A stretch of DNA of 64,000 bases. Origin: Eubacterium sp. GTDB taxonomy: Bacteria > Bacillota > Clostridia > Lachnospirales > Lachnospiraceae. Below, one piece after another: positions 1-8,438 of this stretch (positions are counted from its first letter, which is position 1; each line of letters starts with the position of its first letter). Position numbers and translations under genes: made by a program. Location of the stretch: the NCBI GenBank assembly GCA_022764165.1, contig JALERM010000085.1:21809-85808 (forward strand). Direction: 5' to 3'. The notes under the pieces are model-generated. The model worked only from the letters and a program-made list of their open reading frames with translations, made no database searches and was not told where the DNA came from.

Positions 1-470
1 GAACTACCATCAGGAAGAATGCGGATACCAGTTTGGTTCCCGGTTTTGTTTTCAGAATCTGCAGACACGGTCTCAGTGTATCAGCGGTAGAGTGGCATGC
101 ACCGGATACCATACCGTCAGCATCGCCCATCTTAACCATCATAACACCATAGTACAGATACTGGTTCAGAAGAATGTCTTTTGCCTGCTCCGGTGTCATA
201 CCTTTTTTGCTTCTCAGTTCAACCAATTTATCAATATATCCCTGAGTTTTGTCGGAAGTAGCCGGATCAACGATGATAGCACCGGAAATATCCAGACCTT
301 CGCTTCCTTTTTTGATTGCTTCTTCACTACCTACCAGCACGATATCAGCAATTCCTTCTTTCAGGATCTGTGCTGTCGCTTCATAAGTTCTTCTGTCTTC
401 TGTCTCCGGAAGTACGATAACTTTCTTGTTTGCTTTTGCTCTTGCTTTAATTACGTCAATAAATCCCATG
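1..470 (-). CDS. pta: Phosphate acetyltransferase, N-terminal part (runs off the window)
   Basis: Interconverts acetyl-CoA and acetyl phosphate in the acetate fermentation pathway. The 156 visible residues begin MGFIDVIKARAKANKKVIVL and include the family motif SGACHSTADTLRP, which is typical of the PTA/PTB fold. The ATG at 468-470 is preceded by AAAGGAG with suitable spacing, and a near-perfect promoter lies about 80 bp upstream. The gene continues beyond position 1, where acetate kinase (ack) is often found in related clostridia, but that cannot be seen here. It diverges from tmcAL. The identification is firm; only completeness is unknown. Confidence 0.95.
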
Positions 471-546
471 ATTCTATGACTCCTTTCGTAGTTTTCTCTA
501 AAACAGCGGATCTTATACGGGTTGCCCCCTATACTCACTTATAAAA

Positions 547-575
547 ATTATACCTCTTTTGCCAGTACGTGACAA
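547..575 (-). promoter_or_regulatory. Sigma-A type promoter of pta
   Basis: On the minus strand the -35 box is TTGTCA (570-575) and the -10 box is TATAAT (547-552), separated by 17 bp. This predicts a leader of about 70 nt before the pta start at 470. It is one of the closest matches to consensus in the window, in keeping with a highly expressed fermentation gene. Confidence 0.8.
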
Positions 576-620
576 GTTTAGTTAATTTTTTAACAAGTTA
601 TGGAAAAGGCCTCAAGCCCC

Positions 621-649
621 TTGTTTTCAAGCATTTTTCCTGCTAGAAT
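621..649 (+). promoter_or_regulatory. Predicted promoter of tmcAL
   Basis: TTGTTT (621-626) and TAGAAT (644-649) are spaced by 17 bp, placing transcription start near 656, about 30 nt ahead of the tmcAL ATG at 688. The leader holds the ribosome binding site GAGGTG at 675-680. This supports the downstream ATG rather than the earlier one at 664. Confidence 0.6.
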
Positions 650-687
650 AGGGAAAATATTGGATGTATTTTTTGAGGTGCAAAATC

Positions 688-1848
688 ATGAAGACAGCAG
701 GTATCATAGCAGAGTATAATCCTTTCCATCAGGGCCACGCCTATCACATTGAACAGACCCGACAAATGACGGGCGCTGATTATATCATCGTAGTTCTCAG
801 CGGAGATTTTGTTCAGCGGGGAGCCCCTGCTTTTCTTCCCAGACAGGAACGGGTACGTATGGCACTGGAGGGCGGTGCTGATCTGGTTTTCGAACTTCCT
901 TCCACTCATTCCTGCACCAGTGCAGAATTTTTTGCGGAAAGTGGGGTTCGCCTTTTGAACGGTCTTGGCTGTGTAGATTATCTTTCTTTTGGCAGCGAGT
1001 CGGGTGATATCAGCCGATTATTTCAGCTGGCTGATTTTCTTGTACAGGAACCGGAATCTTACCGCCGTGTTCTGCAGACCGGATTGAAATCCGGCCTTTC
1101 TTTCCCGGCAGCCCGACAGGCAGCTCTTCTAGAGTGTTTTCCCGATGCTCAAACAGTTCTTGCAAGTCCCAACAACATTCTGGGAATCGAATACTGTAAA
1201 GCACTGATCCGTCTGCAAAGCCCCATCCGTCCTGTTACTGTAACCCGTACCGGCGGCGGCTATCACAACACGGACTTTCATCAGGATTTTCCTTCTGCCA
1301 CCGCAGTCCGCAGACATATCCTGCAGCAGCCCCGGGAAGCTCAGTGCAGTGAGCAATACCATTTTCCTATGGAAGAAGAGGATTTTTCTCTTCTGTTCCG
1401 CTATCTGCTGCTGACTACCGGAAAGGAACAGCTCTGCTCGATTCAGGATATCAGCCGTGACCTTGCCAATCGCATTTATAACTGCAGGTATCGCTTTCAA
1501 AGTTACGGGCAGTTTGTTTCTCTTCTGAAAACCCGGGAGCTGACCTACAGCCGCATCAGCAGAGCACTGTTTCATTTGTTCATGGATCTTCAGCAGATTC
1601 CACCCCTCTCCTATGCCCGCCTGTTGGGATTTCGCCGCTGTGCTGCCCCTCTGCTTGGCAAGATCAAGGAATCTTCTACTCTGCCTGTAGTCACCAAAGT
1701 TTCCACTGCATCCCGCATCCTTCCCCCGGATGCCGCAGCACTTCTGGAACAGAATATACGGATCAGCGAACTATACGAGGCTGTGCGCTGTGAAAAATAC
1801 CACACGGAATTTATTCATGAGTTTTCCAGGCAGCTGATTATTCTGTGA
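688..1848 (+). CDS. tmcAL: tRNA(Met) cytidine acetate ligase (YlbM/TmcAL family)
   Basis: This family uses ATP and acetate to acetylate the wobble cytidine of elongator tRNA-Met. The protein is 386 aa and begins MKTAGIIAEYNPFHQGHAYH. It carries the nucleotidyltransferase HxGH signature (HQGH) and the following SGDFVQRGAPA segment typical of the family. The ATG at 688 is chosen because GAGGTG lies 7 nt upstream and the predicted promoter overlaps the earlier ATG at 664. The gene is monocistronic and convergent with the surface-protein gene; the two stop regions overlap by 11 bp. The family match is strong. The acetate-ligase role is family knowledge rather than something visible here. Confidence 0.9.
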   Translation: MKTAGIIAEYNPFHQGHAYHIEQTRQMTGADYIIVVLSGDFVQRGAPAFLPRQERVRMALEGGADLVFELPSTHSCTSAEFFAESGVRLLNGLGCVDYLSFGSESGDISRLFQLADFLVQEPESYRRVLQTGLKSGLSFPAARQAALLECFPDAQTVLASPNNILGIEYCKALIRLQSPIRPVTVTRTGGGYHNTDFHQDFPSATAVRRHILQQPREAQCSEQYHFPMEEEDFSLLFRYLLLTTGKEQLCSIQDISRDLANRIYNCRYRFQSYGQFVSLLKTRELTYSRISRALFHLFMDLQQIPPLSYARLLGFRRCAAPLLGKIKESSTLPVVTKVSTASRILPPDAAALLEQNIRISELYEAVRCEKYHTEFIHEFSRQLIIL

Positions 1849-3409
1849 CCGTAAAGTGATTGACAACAATACTGTTATCTGACAGTTCATCAAACAGTGC
1901 CTTTCGGTTGGTAAAAGTCACACTTCCGTCTCCCCGGATCAGGTCAGCCTGCACATTAGCTGTCACCCGGGTCAGGCCATTGACTTTGTCCACCGGCGTC
2001 ACCTGAATCTGTACGTTTTCATCGGTACTTTCCGCACCGGTCAGCAGATAACGGAGGGAAAACGGCAGTTCTTCTGCCTGGTATGTTCCCGGAGGAATAT
2101 TCTGAATGACAGCCTGTGCCGCCAGGTAACCGTCACTCTGAACGGCAGTTTCATTTTCCCGAAATTCTACATGGCACTGGTACTGATGGGGATTTCCATC
2201 CAGATCCACACCGGAAAGCTGAAAGAAAAAGGTGGGATTTCCATGTTCCCATACCACTTCGTCCTCCTTAATTTTCTTTATGAAAGTAAAGGTGCGAAGC
2301 GGCAGGTTTTTTCGTGGTATCACCAGCTGTACAGTCTGGGATTTCTCTGTGATCCCTCCCGAACTGTCCCAGGTAAGGAAGCAGACATCCTGAATGTTGG
2401 AAGAATCATTGTAATGATAGATTCCTCCTCTCCAATAGCGGGGAATTTCCACTGTAACCGTAACAGGTATGGTCTTTCCTGTCAGTTCCCACTGTTCAAA
2501 CTGTTCTTTCCCTATGGCAACATCGAAGTCTGCACAGGTTTTCCCGCTTTTTTTTCGCACGGTCACTCCCGATGGAACCTCTGCCTCACAGGCAGTCACC
2601 TGTTCGCAATAAGGATATCCGTAATAGCTGTAAAATACAGGATGAAATACACAGCCGGAAATGTACTGATTTTGGCTGAGCGTCCAGGATACCTGGTCAT
2701 ATTCCAGAGAAAAAGTTCCTGTATTCATGTCCATCCACCCGTCTTCTGTAAATCCACCGTAATTGGCACCATTGTTTGCCCCATTTACCATTTTCGTGAT
2801 TCTGTCCAGAACCAGTGCCTTTTCTTCCTGGGTGGCAGCACTGCGATTCAATCCCACCACCAGCGCATCCATAGTAAATTCATCATTCAGCACATGAATT
2901 GCCATCTGGGTGACAAAGTAATCCATCTGCCAGTTTCCGGTAGAATAGGGTGTGTACCGACAGGGATATCCGTAATAGAGAGCTCCATGGTATAGGGCAT
3001 AGGATACTTTTTTGTTGGACCATCCCCCGAACTGCATGGTCATACCACCTTCCGGCGTTTTCTTTGCAAACTGCAGGCAGTACACATATCTCCATTTTCC
3101 ATCTCCGTCCACATTTGCATCGTCTCCCTGGATATATTTGATCCCCATTCCCAGATTGGGTTTTTCCGGTGTATTGGTATCATCATCCACGCTCTCAAAT
3201 TTATCAAATCTCATCGAAGACACCGGAAGCTTTGCACTGTTATCGAAAGAAAATGCAGCTATTCCACTGTCTGCTTCTTCCAGATAAAATGCTTCCTCCC
3301 CCTCGTTTCCTGCTGCCTGAATACCATTTCTGCCAAAGAATAACAGCCCGGCAGACAGTACACCCAAAATGCACACTGCCATCCATTTGATTTTTGTCTT
3401 TATTTTTAT
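1838..3409 (-). CDS. Thioester-domain (TQXA) surface adhesin with CnaB-like domain; probable ATA start
   Basis: Secreted protein of about 523 aa. An N-terminal hydrophobic signal (KIKWMAVCILGVLSAG region) is followed by a thioester domain with a candidate Cys in YVYCLQF (about residue 111) and the partner Gln in FVTQMAIH (about 168). This matches the TQXA family of covalent host-binding adhesins. A C-terminal CnaB/SpaA-type domain (about 370-505) has Lys in FTFIKK, Glu in YQAEEL and Asn in VTFTNRK, the usual isopeptide trio. No LPXTG motif or C-terminal membrane segment is seen. In this frame no ATG/GTG/TTG lies near the strong AGGAGG (3418-3423). An ATA at 3407-3409 sits 8 nt downstream and yields a complete signal peptide. 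The first ATG (3380-3382) would lack a ribosome site and the basic n-region. It is last in the operon and overlaps the signal peptidase stop. The function is well supported; the start is uncertain. Confidence 0.72.
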   Translation of the reverse strand: MKIKTKIKWMAVCILGVLSAGLLFFGRNGIQAAGNEGEEAFYLEEADSGIAAFSFDNSAKLPVSSMRFDKFESVDDDTNTPEKPNLGMGIKYIQGDDANVDGDGKWRYVYCLQFAKKTPEGGMTMQFGGWSNKKVSYALYHGALYYGYPCRYTPYSTGNWQMDYFVTQMAIHVLNDEFTMDALVVGLNRSAATQEEKALVLDRITKMVNGANNGANYGGFTEDGWMDMNTGTFSLEYDQVSWTLSQNQYISGCVFHPVFYSYYGYPYCEQVTACEAEVPSGVTVRKKSGKTCADFDVAIGKEQFEQWELTGKTIPVTVTVEIPRYWRGGIYHYNDSSNIQDVCFLTWDSSGGITEKSQTVQLVIPRKNLPLRTFTFIKKIKEDEVVWEHGNPTFFFQLSGVDLDGNPHQYQCHVEFRENETAVQSDGYLAAQAVIQNIPPGTYQAEELPFSLRYLLTGAESTDENVQIQVTPVDKVNGLTRVTANVQADLIRGDGSVTFTNRKALFDELSDNSIVVNHFTVTE

Positions 3410-3900
3410 ATCGCATGCCTCCTCTTCTTTCGAAGACCAATCCACTGTTCCAACAATACCAGGAATACAATGCAGCCGCACATGATTGCCACGCCCACAC
3501 GGGACTGCAATTTCTGTACCAGATAGCCGATCGCAGGTATATGGCCGATTACCTTTCCTTCATAACTGTCATAACCCACTGGTCCGATATCGGCACTGGC
3601 ATTTGCATCTCCTTTTGTTATAAATGTTTTTTCTTCTCTGTCCACCTTCATCACCCGATGCATAACCTGCATCCGTTCACCCACACGAAAGGCAATAATA
3701 TCTCTTTCTTCAATCAGCTCCGGCTTCACATTCTTGGCAATATAGACAATGCTTCCGGTACTGACCGCCGGTTCCATAGAACCGCTCATCACAATCCGCG
3801 GTTCAATCCGGAAAATTCCCGGGAGCAGGAAAAGAACTGCCCCGGCAACTCCCAGAAACAACAGAAAAGAGTAAAATCCATTGATACATTTCTCAGCCAT
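3406..3900 (-). CDS. sipW: Signal peptidase I, SipW type
   Basis: Membrane-bound serine peptidase of 164 aa that should cleave the special signal peptides of the neighbouring TasA-like proteins. It has one N-terminal membrane segment (SFLLFLGVAGAVLFLLPGIF), the catalytic-Ser motif MSGSMEPA and a C-terminal membrane segment (VGVAIMCGCIVFLVLL). SipW-type enzymes use a Ser/His pair; a candidate His is in MQVMHRVM. An AGGAAG ribosome site precedes the ATG at 3900. Its start overlaps the upstream gene by 8 bp and its stop overlaps the start region of the adhesin, so the operon is translationally tight. Family assignment is strong; the substrates are inferred from context. Confidence 0.9.
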   Translation of the reverse strand: MAEKCINGFYSFLLFLGVAGAVLFLLPGIFRIEPRIVMSGSMEPAVSTGSIVYIAKNVKPELIEERDIIAFRVGERMQVMHRVMKVDREEKTFITKGDANASADIGPVGYDSYEGKVIGHIPAIGYLVQKLQSRVGVAIMCGCIVFLVLLEQWIGLRKKRRHAI

Positions 3901-5056
3901 TTGTTTTCTTCCTTTCTTTTTTCCAGATAATCGCAGCCATACAGGGAATCACACATACGGGAATCAAATAGAAAAGAATCGCAGAGCTGTCACCTGTTCC
4001 GGGACTTTTTACAGATATTTCTTCCCCTTTGGGGTCGGAAGAAAACCAGAAACGCACAGTACCCTGGCTGGAGGCATAGGTATTGTCTATATTCTCCGGC
4101 AGATACAGCAGGAATTCCACGGCCTCCGTCGTATTGCCATCAATCTGGCCAAGACTTCCATAATCGAGAAACTTTTCCGACCTGACAGGACCATGATAAA
4201 GCATTTCAATCCGGTTACCTCTCCGTTTTTGTATGGTCAGTTCCATCTGCTCCATTAGCGGATTCTCCTCCGGAAACTGTATTTTCAAAAAGATTTCCCT
4301 CGGTTCCTCTAATTTATTGCTGATTTTCACCTTTCCCGACTGTGCTCTTCCGGGAATAAATGACTCCAGTTCACGGAAAAATTCCTGAGTGTCCACAGTA
4401 AATCCTTCCAACCTGGATCCGATCACCAGTTCCACAGGTTCTGTTTTCTCTTCTTGATTCACCAAAGCTTCCTTCATATATCTCTGTATCGATACCCGTC
4501 CCTGTTCCACGCCCCAGGGATCTTCACTCTCAAAGTCAGGCCGAAAATACGCTGCCTGCACAGCATCTACCCGCACCTTTGCATTCCATTTTTTCCCGTC
4601 ATCCTCACCGGATTTCCAGTCAGAAGGCATCCGGATTCCCTGAAATACGTCTACATGCTCTTTCGCTTTCAGAACTTTTTTGTAATAAAAATAATTACCT
4701 CTCTGCACCCATGCATCCGTGATGCCTTCCAGGTTTTTCTCCGTCAGCGGACTTCCCGTCTCCCGGTCACTTTCAAATACCACTGCTGCCCGTACATAAC
4801 AATCCGCACCATCATTACTGATCCGGGGGATTTTAGAAAGGAAATCCCCCGCCATCACTTCATTTCCATCTTCCCAGCTCTGCTCTTTTCCGTCTCTGAC
4901 CGTATATTCTTCCAGACGCACATCAACTTTCTCCGTCACCGCTTTGTATACCACCGACACTTCCCGAAATGCATAAATCCCCGCTGCCGTCATCAGACTG
5001 ACAAGTCCTGTGCATATGGCTATTTTCCATTTTTTATTCCAGATATTTTCCACCAC
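3893..5056 (-). CDS. Secreted SipW-operon protein with LPXTG-like wall anchor
   Basis: 387-aa exported protein, not assigned to a named family. The N-terminus carries a membrane segment (IAICTGLVSLMTAAGIYAF) like those of the two neighbouring secreted proteins. The body is rich in beta-type sequence. The C-terminus has SPGTGD followed by a hydrophobic stretch and a KKERKK tail, which fits a variant sortase sorting signal; an uncleaved membrane anchor is the alternative. Apparent start codons are GTG at 5056 or 5053 with a poorly placed AAAAGG, so the start is soft. It sits between the smaller secreted protein (6-bp gap) and sipW (8-bp overlap). It is a good candidate for the wall-anchored base of a fibre, by inference. 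Confidence 0.6.
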   Translation of the reverse strand: MVENIWNKKWKIAICTGLVSLMTAAGIYAFREVSVVYKAVTEKVDVRLEEYTVRDGKEQSWEDGNEVMAGDFLSKIPRISNDGADCYVRAAVVFESDRETGSPLTEKNLEGITDAWVQRGNYFYYKKVLKAKEHVDVFQGIRMPSDWKSGEDDGKKWNAKVRVDAVQAAYFRPDFESEDPWGVEQGRVSIQRYMKEALVNQEEKTEPVELVIGSRLEGFTVDTQEFFRELESFIPGRAQSGKVKISNKLEEPREIFLKIQFPEENPLMEQMELTIQKRRGNRIEMLYHGPVRSEKFLDYGSLGQIDGNTTEAVEFLLYLPENIDNTYASSQGTVRFWFSSDPKGEEISVKSPGTGDSSAILFYLIPVCVIPCMAAIIWKKERKKTNG

Positions 5057-5062
5057 CTTTTT

Positions 5063-5566
5063 CTATACCTTCAGATGTGTGAACGCATCTGTAATGTCTG
5101 TATGATTGCCCGACTGCACCGTTTCTGTATAAATGGTCAGAGAAAAATCCTCTTGGGGACTCCCTTCATCTTTGATTCTCACAGCAGTCATGAAAAGTTC
5201 TGTCCGTTCCCCCGGCTGCACACATCGCTGGTAATAATAGTAGCCATCCGCTTCCTTTTTCCAGGTCTCCGACCCCATCTGCACTTCCGTTCCTTCTTCT
5301 GCCTCCAGACTGCTGAAATCATATCTGGCACGCACATAACAGGGGACTGTTCCTGTGTTGGTAAAAGCTACCTCTTTTTTCAGTTCCGCCCCCGGTGTGA
5401 CCGTAGAATCAGGAAACTCCTCCTGAATTTCCACGTCATTTTCTCCCGGACAAAAACGATTCGCCCTGACATCCCGGTCAGAAAACCATCCATAACTTTC
5501 CTGCATCCCCCACACCATCAGAAAAAGCACCGCAGCAAGACAACCACAGACAACCTTCTTTTTCAT
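5063..5566 (-). CDS. Small SipW-dependent-type secreted protein
   Basis: 167-aa exported protein. The hydrophobic core (VVCGCLAAVLFLMVWGM) is followed by YGWFSDRDVRANRF, which resembles the A-Y-F-T/S-D ... N-x-F cleavage region of SipW-processed TasA/CalY proteins. The mature part (about residues 40-167) looks like a single beta-sandwich. A GTVPCYVRARYDF segment recalls the equivalent GNNDAYMFLTVEV of its larger neighbour, suggesting that the two are paralogues. AAGGAG lies 8 nt ahead of the ATG and overlaps the stop of the upstream gene. It is probably a minor fibre subunit; no specific function is known. Confidence 0.65.
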   Translation of the reverse strand: MKKKVVCGCLAAVLFLMVWGMQESYGWFSDRDVRANRFCPGENDVEIQEEFPDSTVTPGAELKKEVAFTNTGTVPCYVRARYDFSSLEAEEGTEVQMGSETWKKEADGYYYYQRCVQPGERTELFMTAVRIKDEGSPQEDFSLTIYTETVQSGNHTDITDAFTHLKV

Positions 5567-5578
5567 AGGCAGGACTCC

Positions 5579-6277
5579 TTATTTTGTGAAGACGTCAGTG
5601 ATGTCTTTCTGATTGGTGATGATTTTCCAGATGTTCATAGCATCTGTAGTTCCTTCATCCAGATTGGAGGTCTGAATCGCATAGGCATTGATATCGATTT
5701 CCAAAGGTTGTCCATCCAGTCCTTGACCTTCCATGAGATTAACAAAGGTTACATTCTGAAATAAAGGAGTTGTAGATGCTTCTGGAGAAACAGTCGTACA
5801 TGCACGCCTATCATTAGCGTATGCATACAGATGTTTCACCGCCACCTGATTTCCTTCCCCATCATTCACCGGGCATTTTCCCAGGTAATACCAGCTGGCA
5901 TCAGCCGTAAACTGATACAGTTCCGTCATAGCCTGAGCATTTTTCGTGCCGTCAGCATTGACAGTAATCACATTCTTGCAGGGGACCTCCACAGTCAGAA
6001 ACATGTAGGCGTCATTATTCCCTGTATTTTTCACCCGGGGATCTTTCGTGATTGTCTGAAGGGGAAGAATATTCTCCGCCTCATCCGGCACACCATTGCC
6101 GTCTGCATCCGGCTTACTCTCCCACGCCGGCTCCTGCAGTTCAATCTCGATACTTCCCACCGTAAAATTATTCACTTTTTCTTCTGTATCTGTAAAATAA
6201 GCCAAAATACCGCCGGACACTGCCAGCACTGCCATAGCTCCAATAATTACCGCTGATTTTAATTTGTTATTCTTCAT
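5579..6277 (-). CDS. TasA/CalY-like protein with SipW-type signal peptide
   Basis: 232-aa secreted protein and first gene of the surface operon. The N-terminus shows the signature of SipW substrates: basic MKNNKLK, a hydrophobic core ending GGILAYFTDTEE, then VNNFTVGSIEIEL. TasA-family proteins assemble into biofilm fibres or act as camelysin-type surface proteases. Only the fibre or surface role is suggested here, from the adjacent signal peptidase and adhesin. The start is clear: GAAAGGAG lies 6 nt upstream of the ATG. The gene is preceded by a leader of about 220 nt. It is likely the most abundant product of the operon. Confidence 0.8.
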   Translation of the reverse strand: MKNNKLKSAVIIGAMAVLAVSGGILAYFTDTEEKVNNFTVGSIEIELQEPAWESKPDADGNGVPDEAENILPLQTITKDPRVKNTGNNDAYMFLTVEVPCKNVITVNADGTKNAQAMTELYQFTADASWYYLGKCPVNDGEGNQVAVKHLYAYANDRRACTTVSPEASTTPLFQNVTFVNLMEGQGLDGQPLEIDINAYAIQTSNLDEGTTDAMNIWKIITNQKDITDVFTK

Positions 6278-6500
6278 GATTTGCTCCTTTCGATTTGAAA
6301 AAATATGTTCATTGAAATGAATCAGATATGTCTTCTGTGATCAGGCTCTGCCATCCCGAATTGTTATATGCGAGATTTTTTCTCGTGATATTATGTGTGT
6401 AAAAATACTATAAACAGACCTTTTCACCTCACTTTCCTATTTACTTCAATTAATAATTGGGAAATATCCGGCAGAACTGCCGTCTTCAGAAGATGGTTAT

Positions 6501-6529
6501 AGTATAACAGGGTTTGAGGAATGATGCAA
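6501..6529 (-). promoter_or_regulatory. Predicted promoter of the TasA-like operon, with a long leader
   Basis: On the minus strand, -35 TTGCAT (6524-6529) and -10 TATACT (6501-6506) have 17-bp spacing. Transcription would begin near 6494, giving a leader of about 215 nt before the ATG at 6277. The leader contains small hairpins (GGCAG/CTGCC near 6470 and CGAGA/TCTCG near 6380) but no riboswitch class that I recognise. Confidence 0.5.
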
Positions 6530-6596
6530 CTGAAAGTTATCCAAAAGTTTCGACCCTTTTTTTGATCTTTGGTAGGCTTCATTGACTAATTTGATG

Positions 6597-6623
6597 TAGG
6601 GGCAAAAGGTATTTTGACCCCTA
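6597..6623. repeat. Short hairpin, TAGGGG...CCCCTA
   Basis: TAGGGGCAAAA (6597-6607) pairs with TTTTGaCCCCTA (6612-6623) around a four-base loop with one bulged A. It stands alone between the TasA-operon promoter and the larger inverted repeat behind the PFL gene. It may be a terminator remnant or part of the same intergenic element. Nothing else is recognised in 6530-6675. Confidence 0.5.
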
Positions 6624-6675
6624 TGATACACTGACTTCTCCCCAGACGCATTTTGTTTCTTTGAGGAAAAGAACA

Positions 6676-6736
6676 GGAAACTTCTTATCATTTTTTCAGA
6701 AGCGGCCTGCTTCTGAAAAAATGATAAGAAGTTTCC
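6676..6736 (-). repeat. Hairpin element A: 28-bp perfect inverted repeat
   Basis: Left arm 6676-6703 and right arm 6709-6736 are perfectly complementary over 28 bp, with the five-base loop GGCCT. The outer flanks (GAACA before, CGTCCCC and TCCACAA after) and the stem core ATTTTTTCAGAAGC are shared with element B at 14178-14338. This copy equals B with its 107-nt loop removed. It lies 29 bp behind the stop of the PFL gene. No T-run follows in that direction, so it is not a standard intrinsic terminator, though it could still stop or stabilise the transcript. It looks like a small non-autonomous repeat. Confidence 0.85.
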
Positions 6737-6765
6737 GTCCCCTTCCACAACAAAACAAAATAGTA

Positions 6766-8130
6766 TCAATTCTTAAAGCTATGAATCGGTGCCGGTATTC
6801 TTCCGCCTCTGTTGACAAAAGCGTCACATCCGAATTTGTTCACCGGCATCACCGGTGCATAGCCCAGTAATCCACCGAATTCTACGGTTTCTCCCACGTT
6901 TTTTCCGATGACGGGGATCACACGGACGGCTGTTGTTTTCTGGTTTACCATACCAATCGCCATTTCGTCTGCGATGATTCCGGCGATAGATGCTGCACTG
7001 GTGTCTCCCGGGATGGCGATCATGTCCAGACCAACGGAGCATACACAGGTCATAGCTTCCAGTTTCTCAATCGTAAGGGCTCCTGCATTGACAGCATCGA
7101 TCATGCCCTGGTCCTCACTGACCGGTATGAAGGCTCCGCTCAGTCCGCCCACATAGGAGGAGGCCATAACGCCGCCTTTCTTTACCTGGTCGTTCAGCAT
7201 GGCAAGGGCAGCCGTTGTTCCCGGTGCGCCCACTCGTTCCAGACCGATTTCTTCCAGTATCTCTGCCACGGAATCACCAATTGCCGGTGTGGGGGCCAGG
7301 GAAAGATCCACGATACCGAAGGGAATTCCCAGACGGCGGGATGCTTCCTGAGCAACCAGCTGACCCACACGGGTAATCTTAAATGCTGTCTTTTTGATGG
7401 TTTCGCAGAGAATCTCAAAGTTCTGTCCGCGGACTTTTGACAGGGCATATTTTACTACGCCGGGGCCGCTGACGCCCACATTGATAATAGCATCTGCCTC
7501 GGTCACGCCGTGGAATGCACCCGCCATGAACGGGTTATCGTCCGGTGCATTGCAGAATACCACCAGTTTGGCACAACCAAGGGAATCATTTTCTTTTGTT
7601 GCCTCTGCGGTAGCCAGAACCATTTCGCCCATCAGTTTGACCGCATCCATGTTGATACCTGTTTTGGTGGAACCCAGGTTGATGGAGCTGCAGACACGTT
7701 CTGTCTCTGCCAGTGCCTGAGGAATGGAACGGATCAGCAGTTCATCGGCTTTTGTCATTCCTTTGCATACCAGTGCGGAATATCCGCCGATAAAGTTTAC
7801 GCCCACCTCTTTGGCAGCCTTGTCCAGAGTATGGGCAAGTGTCACAAAGTCCTCCGGCGTCTTGCAGGCAGCTCCGCCTACCAGTGCTATAGGAGTGATG
7901 GAAATTCTTTTATTTACGATGGGGATTCCATATTCCCGTGAGATTTCTTCTCCCGTCTTTACCAGATCTTTTGCCAGTGTGGTGATTTTCTCATATACTT
8001 TCCGGTTTACTTCCGCCAGATCTGCATCGATGCAGTCCAGGAGACTGATTCCCATGGTGATGGTACGTACATCCAGATTCTCCTGTTCAATCATTTTATT
8101 CGTCTCATTGACTTCGAATATATTAATCAT
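6766..8130 (-). CDS. PFL family protein (UPF0210/DUF711)
   Basis: 454-aa cytoplasmic protein of a conserved family of uncertain function. The sequence matches the family throughout, with [20 protein letters not shown] in the centre and glycine-rich [11 protein letters not shown] and [13 protein letters not shown] segments. These proteins are structurally related to glycyl-radical-type barrels but lack a demonstrated reaction. It is translated 24 nt after the ACT-domain protein. This pairing is conserved in many Firmicutes and suggests that the ACT protein is its regulatory partner. It is last in the polA operon and followed by hairpin element A. Confidence 0.9.
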   Translation of the reverse strand: MINIFEVNETNKMIEQENLDVRTITMGISLLDCIDADLAEVNRKVYEKITTLAKDLVKTGEEISREYGIPIVNKRISITPIALVGGAACKTPEDFVTLAHTLDKAAKEVGVNFIGGYSALVCKGMTKADELLIRSIPQALAETERVCSSINLGSTKTGINMDAVKLMGEMVLATAEATKENDSLGCAKLVVFCNAPDDNPFMAGAFHGVTEADAIINVGVSGPGVVKYALSKVRGQNFEILCETIKKTAFKITRVGQLVAQEASRRLGIPFGIVDLSLAPTPAIGDSVAEILEEIGLERVGAPGTTAALAMLNDQVKKGGVMASSYVGGLSGAFIPVSEDQGMIDAVNAGALTIEKLEAMTCVCSVGLDMIAIPGDTSAASIAGIIADEMAIGMVNQKTTAVRVIPVIGKNVGETVEFGGLLGYAPVMPVNKFGCDAFVNRGGRIPAPIHSFKN

Positions 8131-8154
8131 TTGCCGTGTCCTCCGCTTCTCCCC

Positions 8155-8427
8155 TTAGATTCTGTGCATTTTGTTGAAAATATCTTCATGCTGGCAGCGG
8201 ATGATCACACCGATTTCTTCACCCAGTTTATGCAGTTCTTCCGCAATATCACCGGTTCCTTTATCACATTTTGCAGTATCTGTAATCATCATCATATTAA
8301 AGAAACCATCTACGATAGTCTGGGAAATATCCAGGATGTTGATCCCGTTATCAGCCAGATAAGTACATACTTTTGCAATAATTCCTACTGTGTCTTTTCC
8401 TACTACTGTGATAATTGTTTTCTTCAT
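8155..8427 (-). CDS. ACT domain protein (UPF0237)
   Basis: 90-aa protein made of a single ACT domain (MKKTIITVVGKDTVGIIAKV, then LADNGINILDIS). ACT domains bind small ligands such as amino acids. The ATG at 8427 is chosen because AAAGGAG lies 6 nt upstream and the homologous region starts exactly there; upstream in-frame sequence belongs to the hydrolase gene. It sits between the WalJ-like hydrolase (11-nt gap) and the PFL protein, its usual neighbour. The ligand is not known. Confidence 0.9.
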   Translation of the reverse strand: MKKTIITVVGKDTVGIIAKVCTYLADNGINILDISQTIVDGFFNMMMITDTAKCDKGTGDIAEELHKLGEEIGVIIRCQHEDIFNKMHRI

Positions 8428-8438
8428 TTCTTTCTCCT

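Noticed and set aside
4454..5764. 436-codon open frame on the plus strand
   Set aside because: It lies opposite two well-supported minus-strand genes, has no ribosome site and its composition is that of an antisense shadow.
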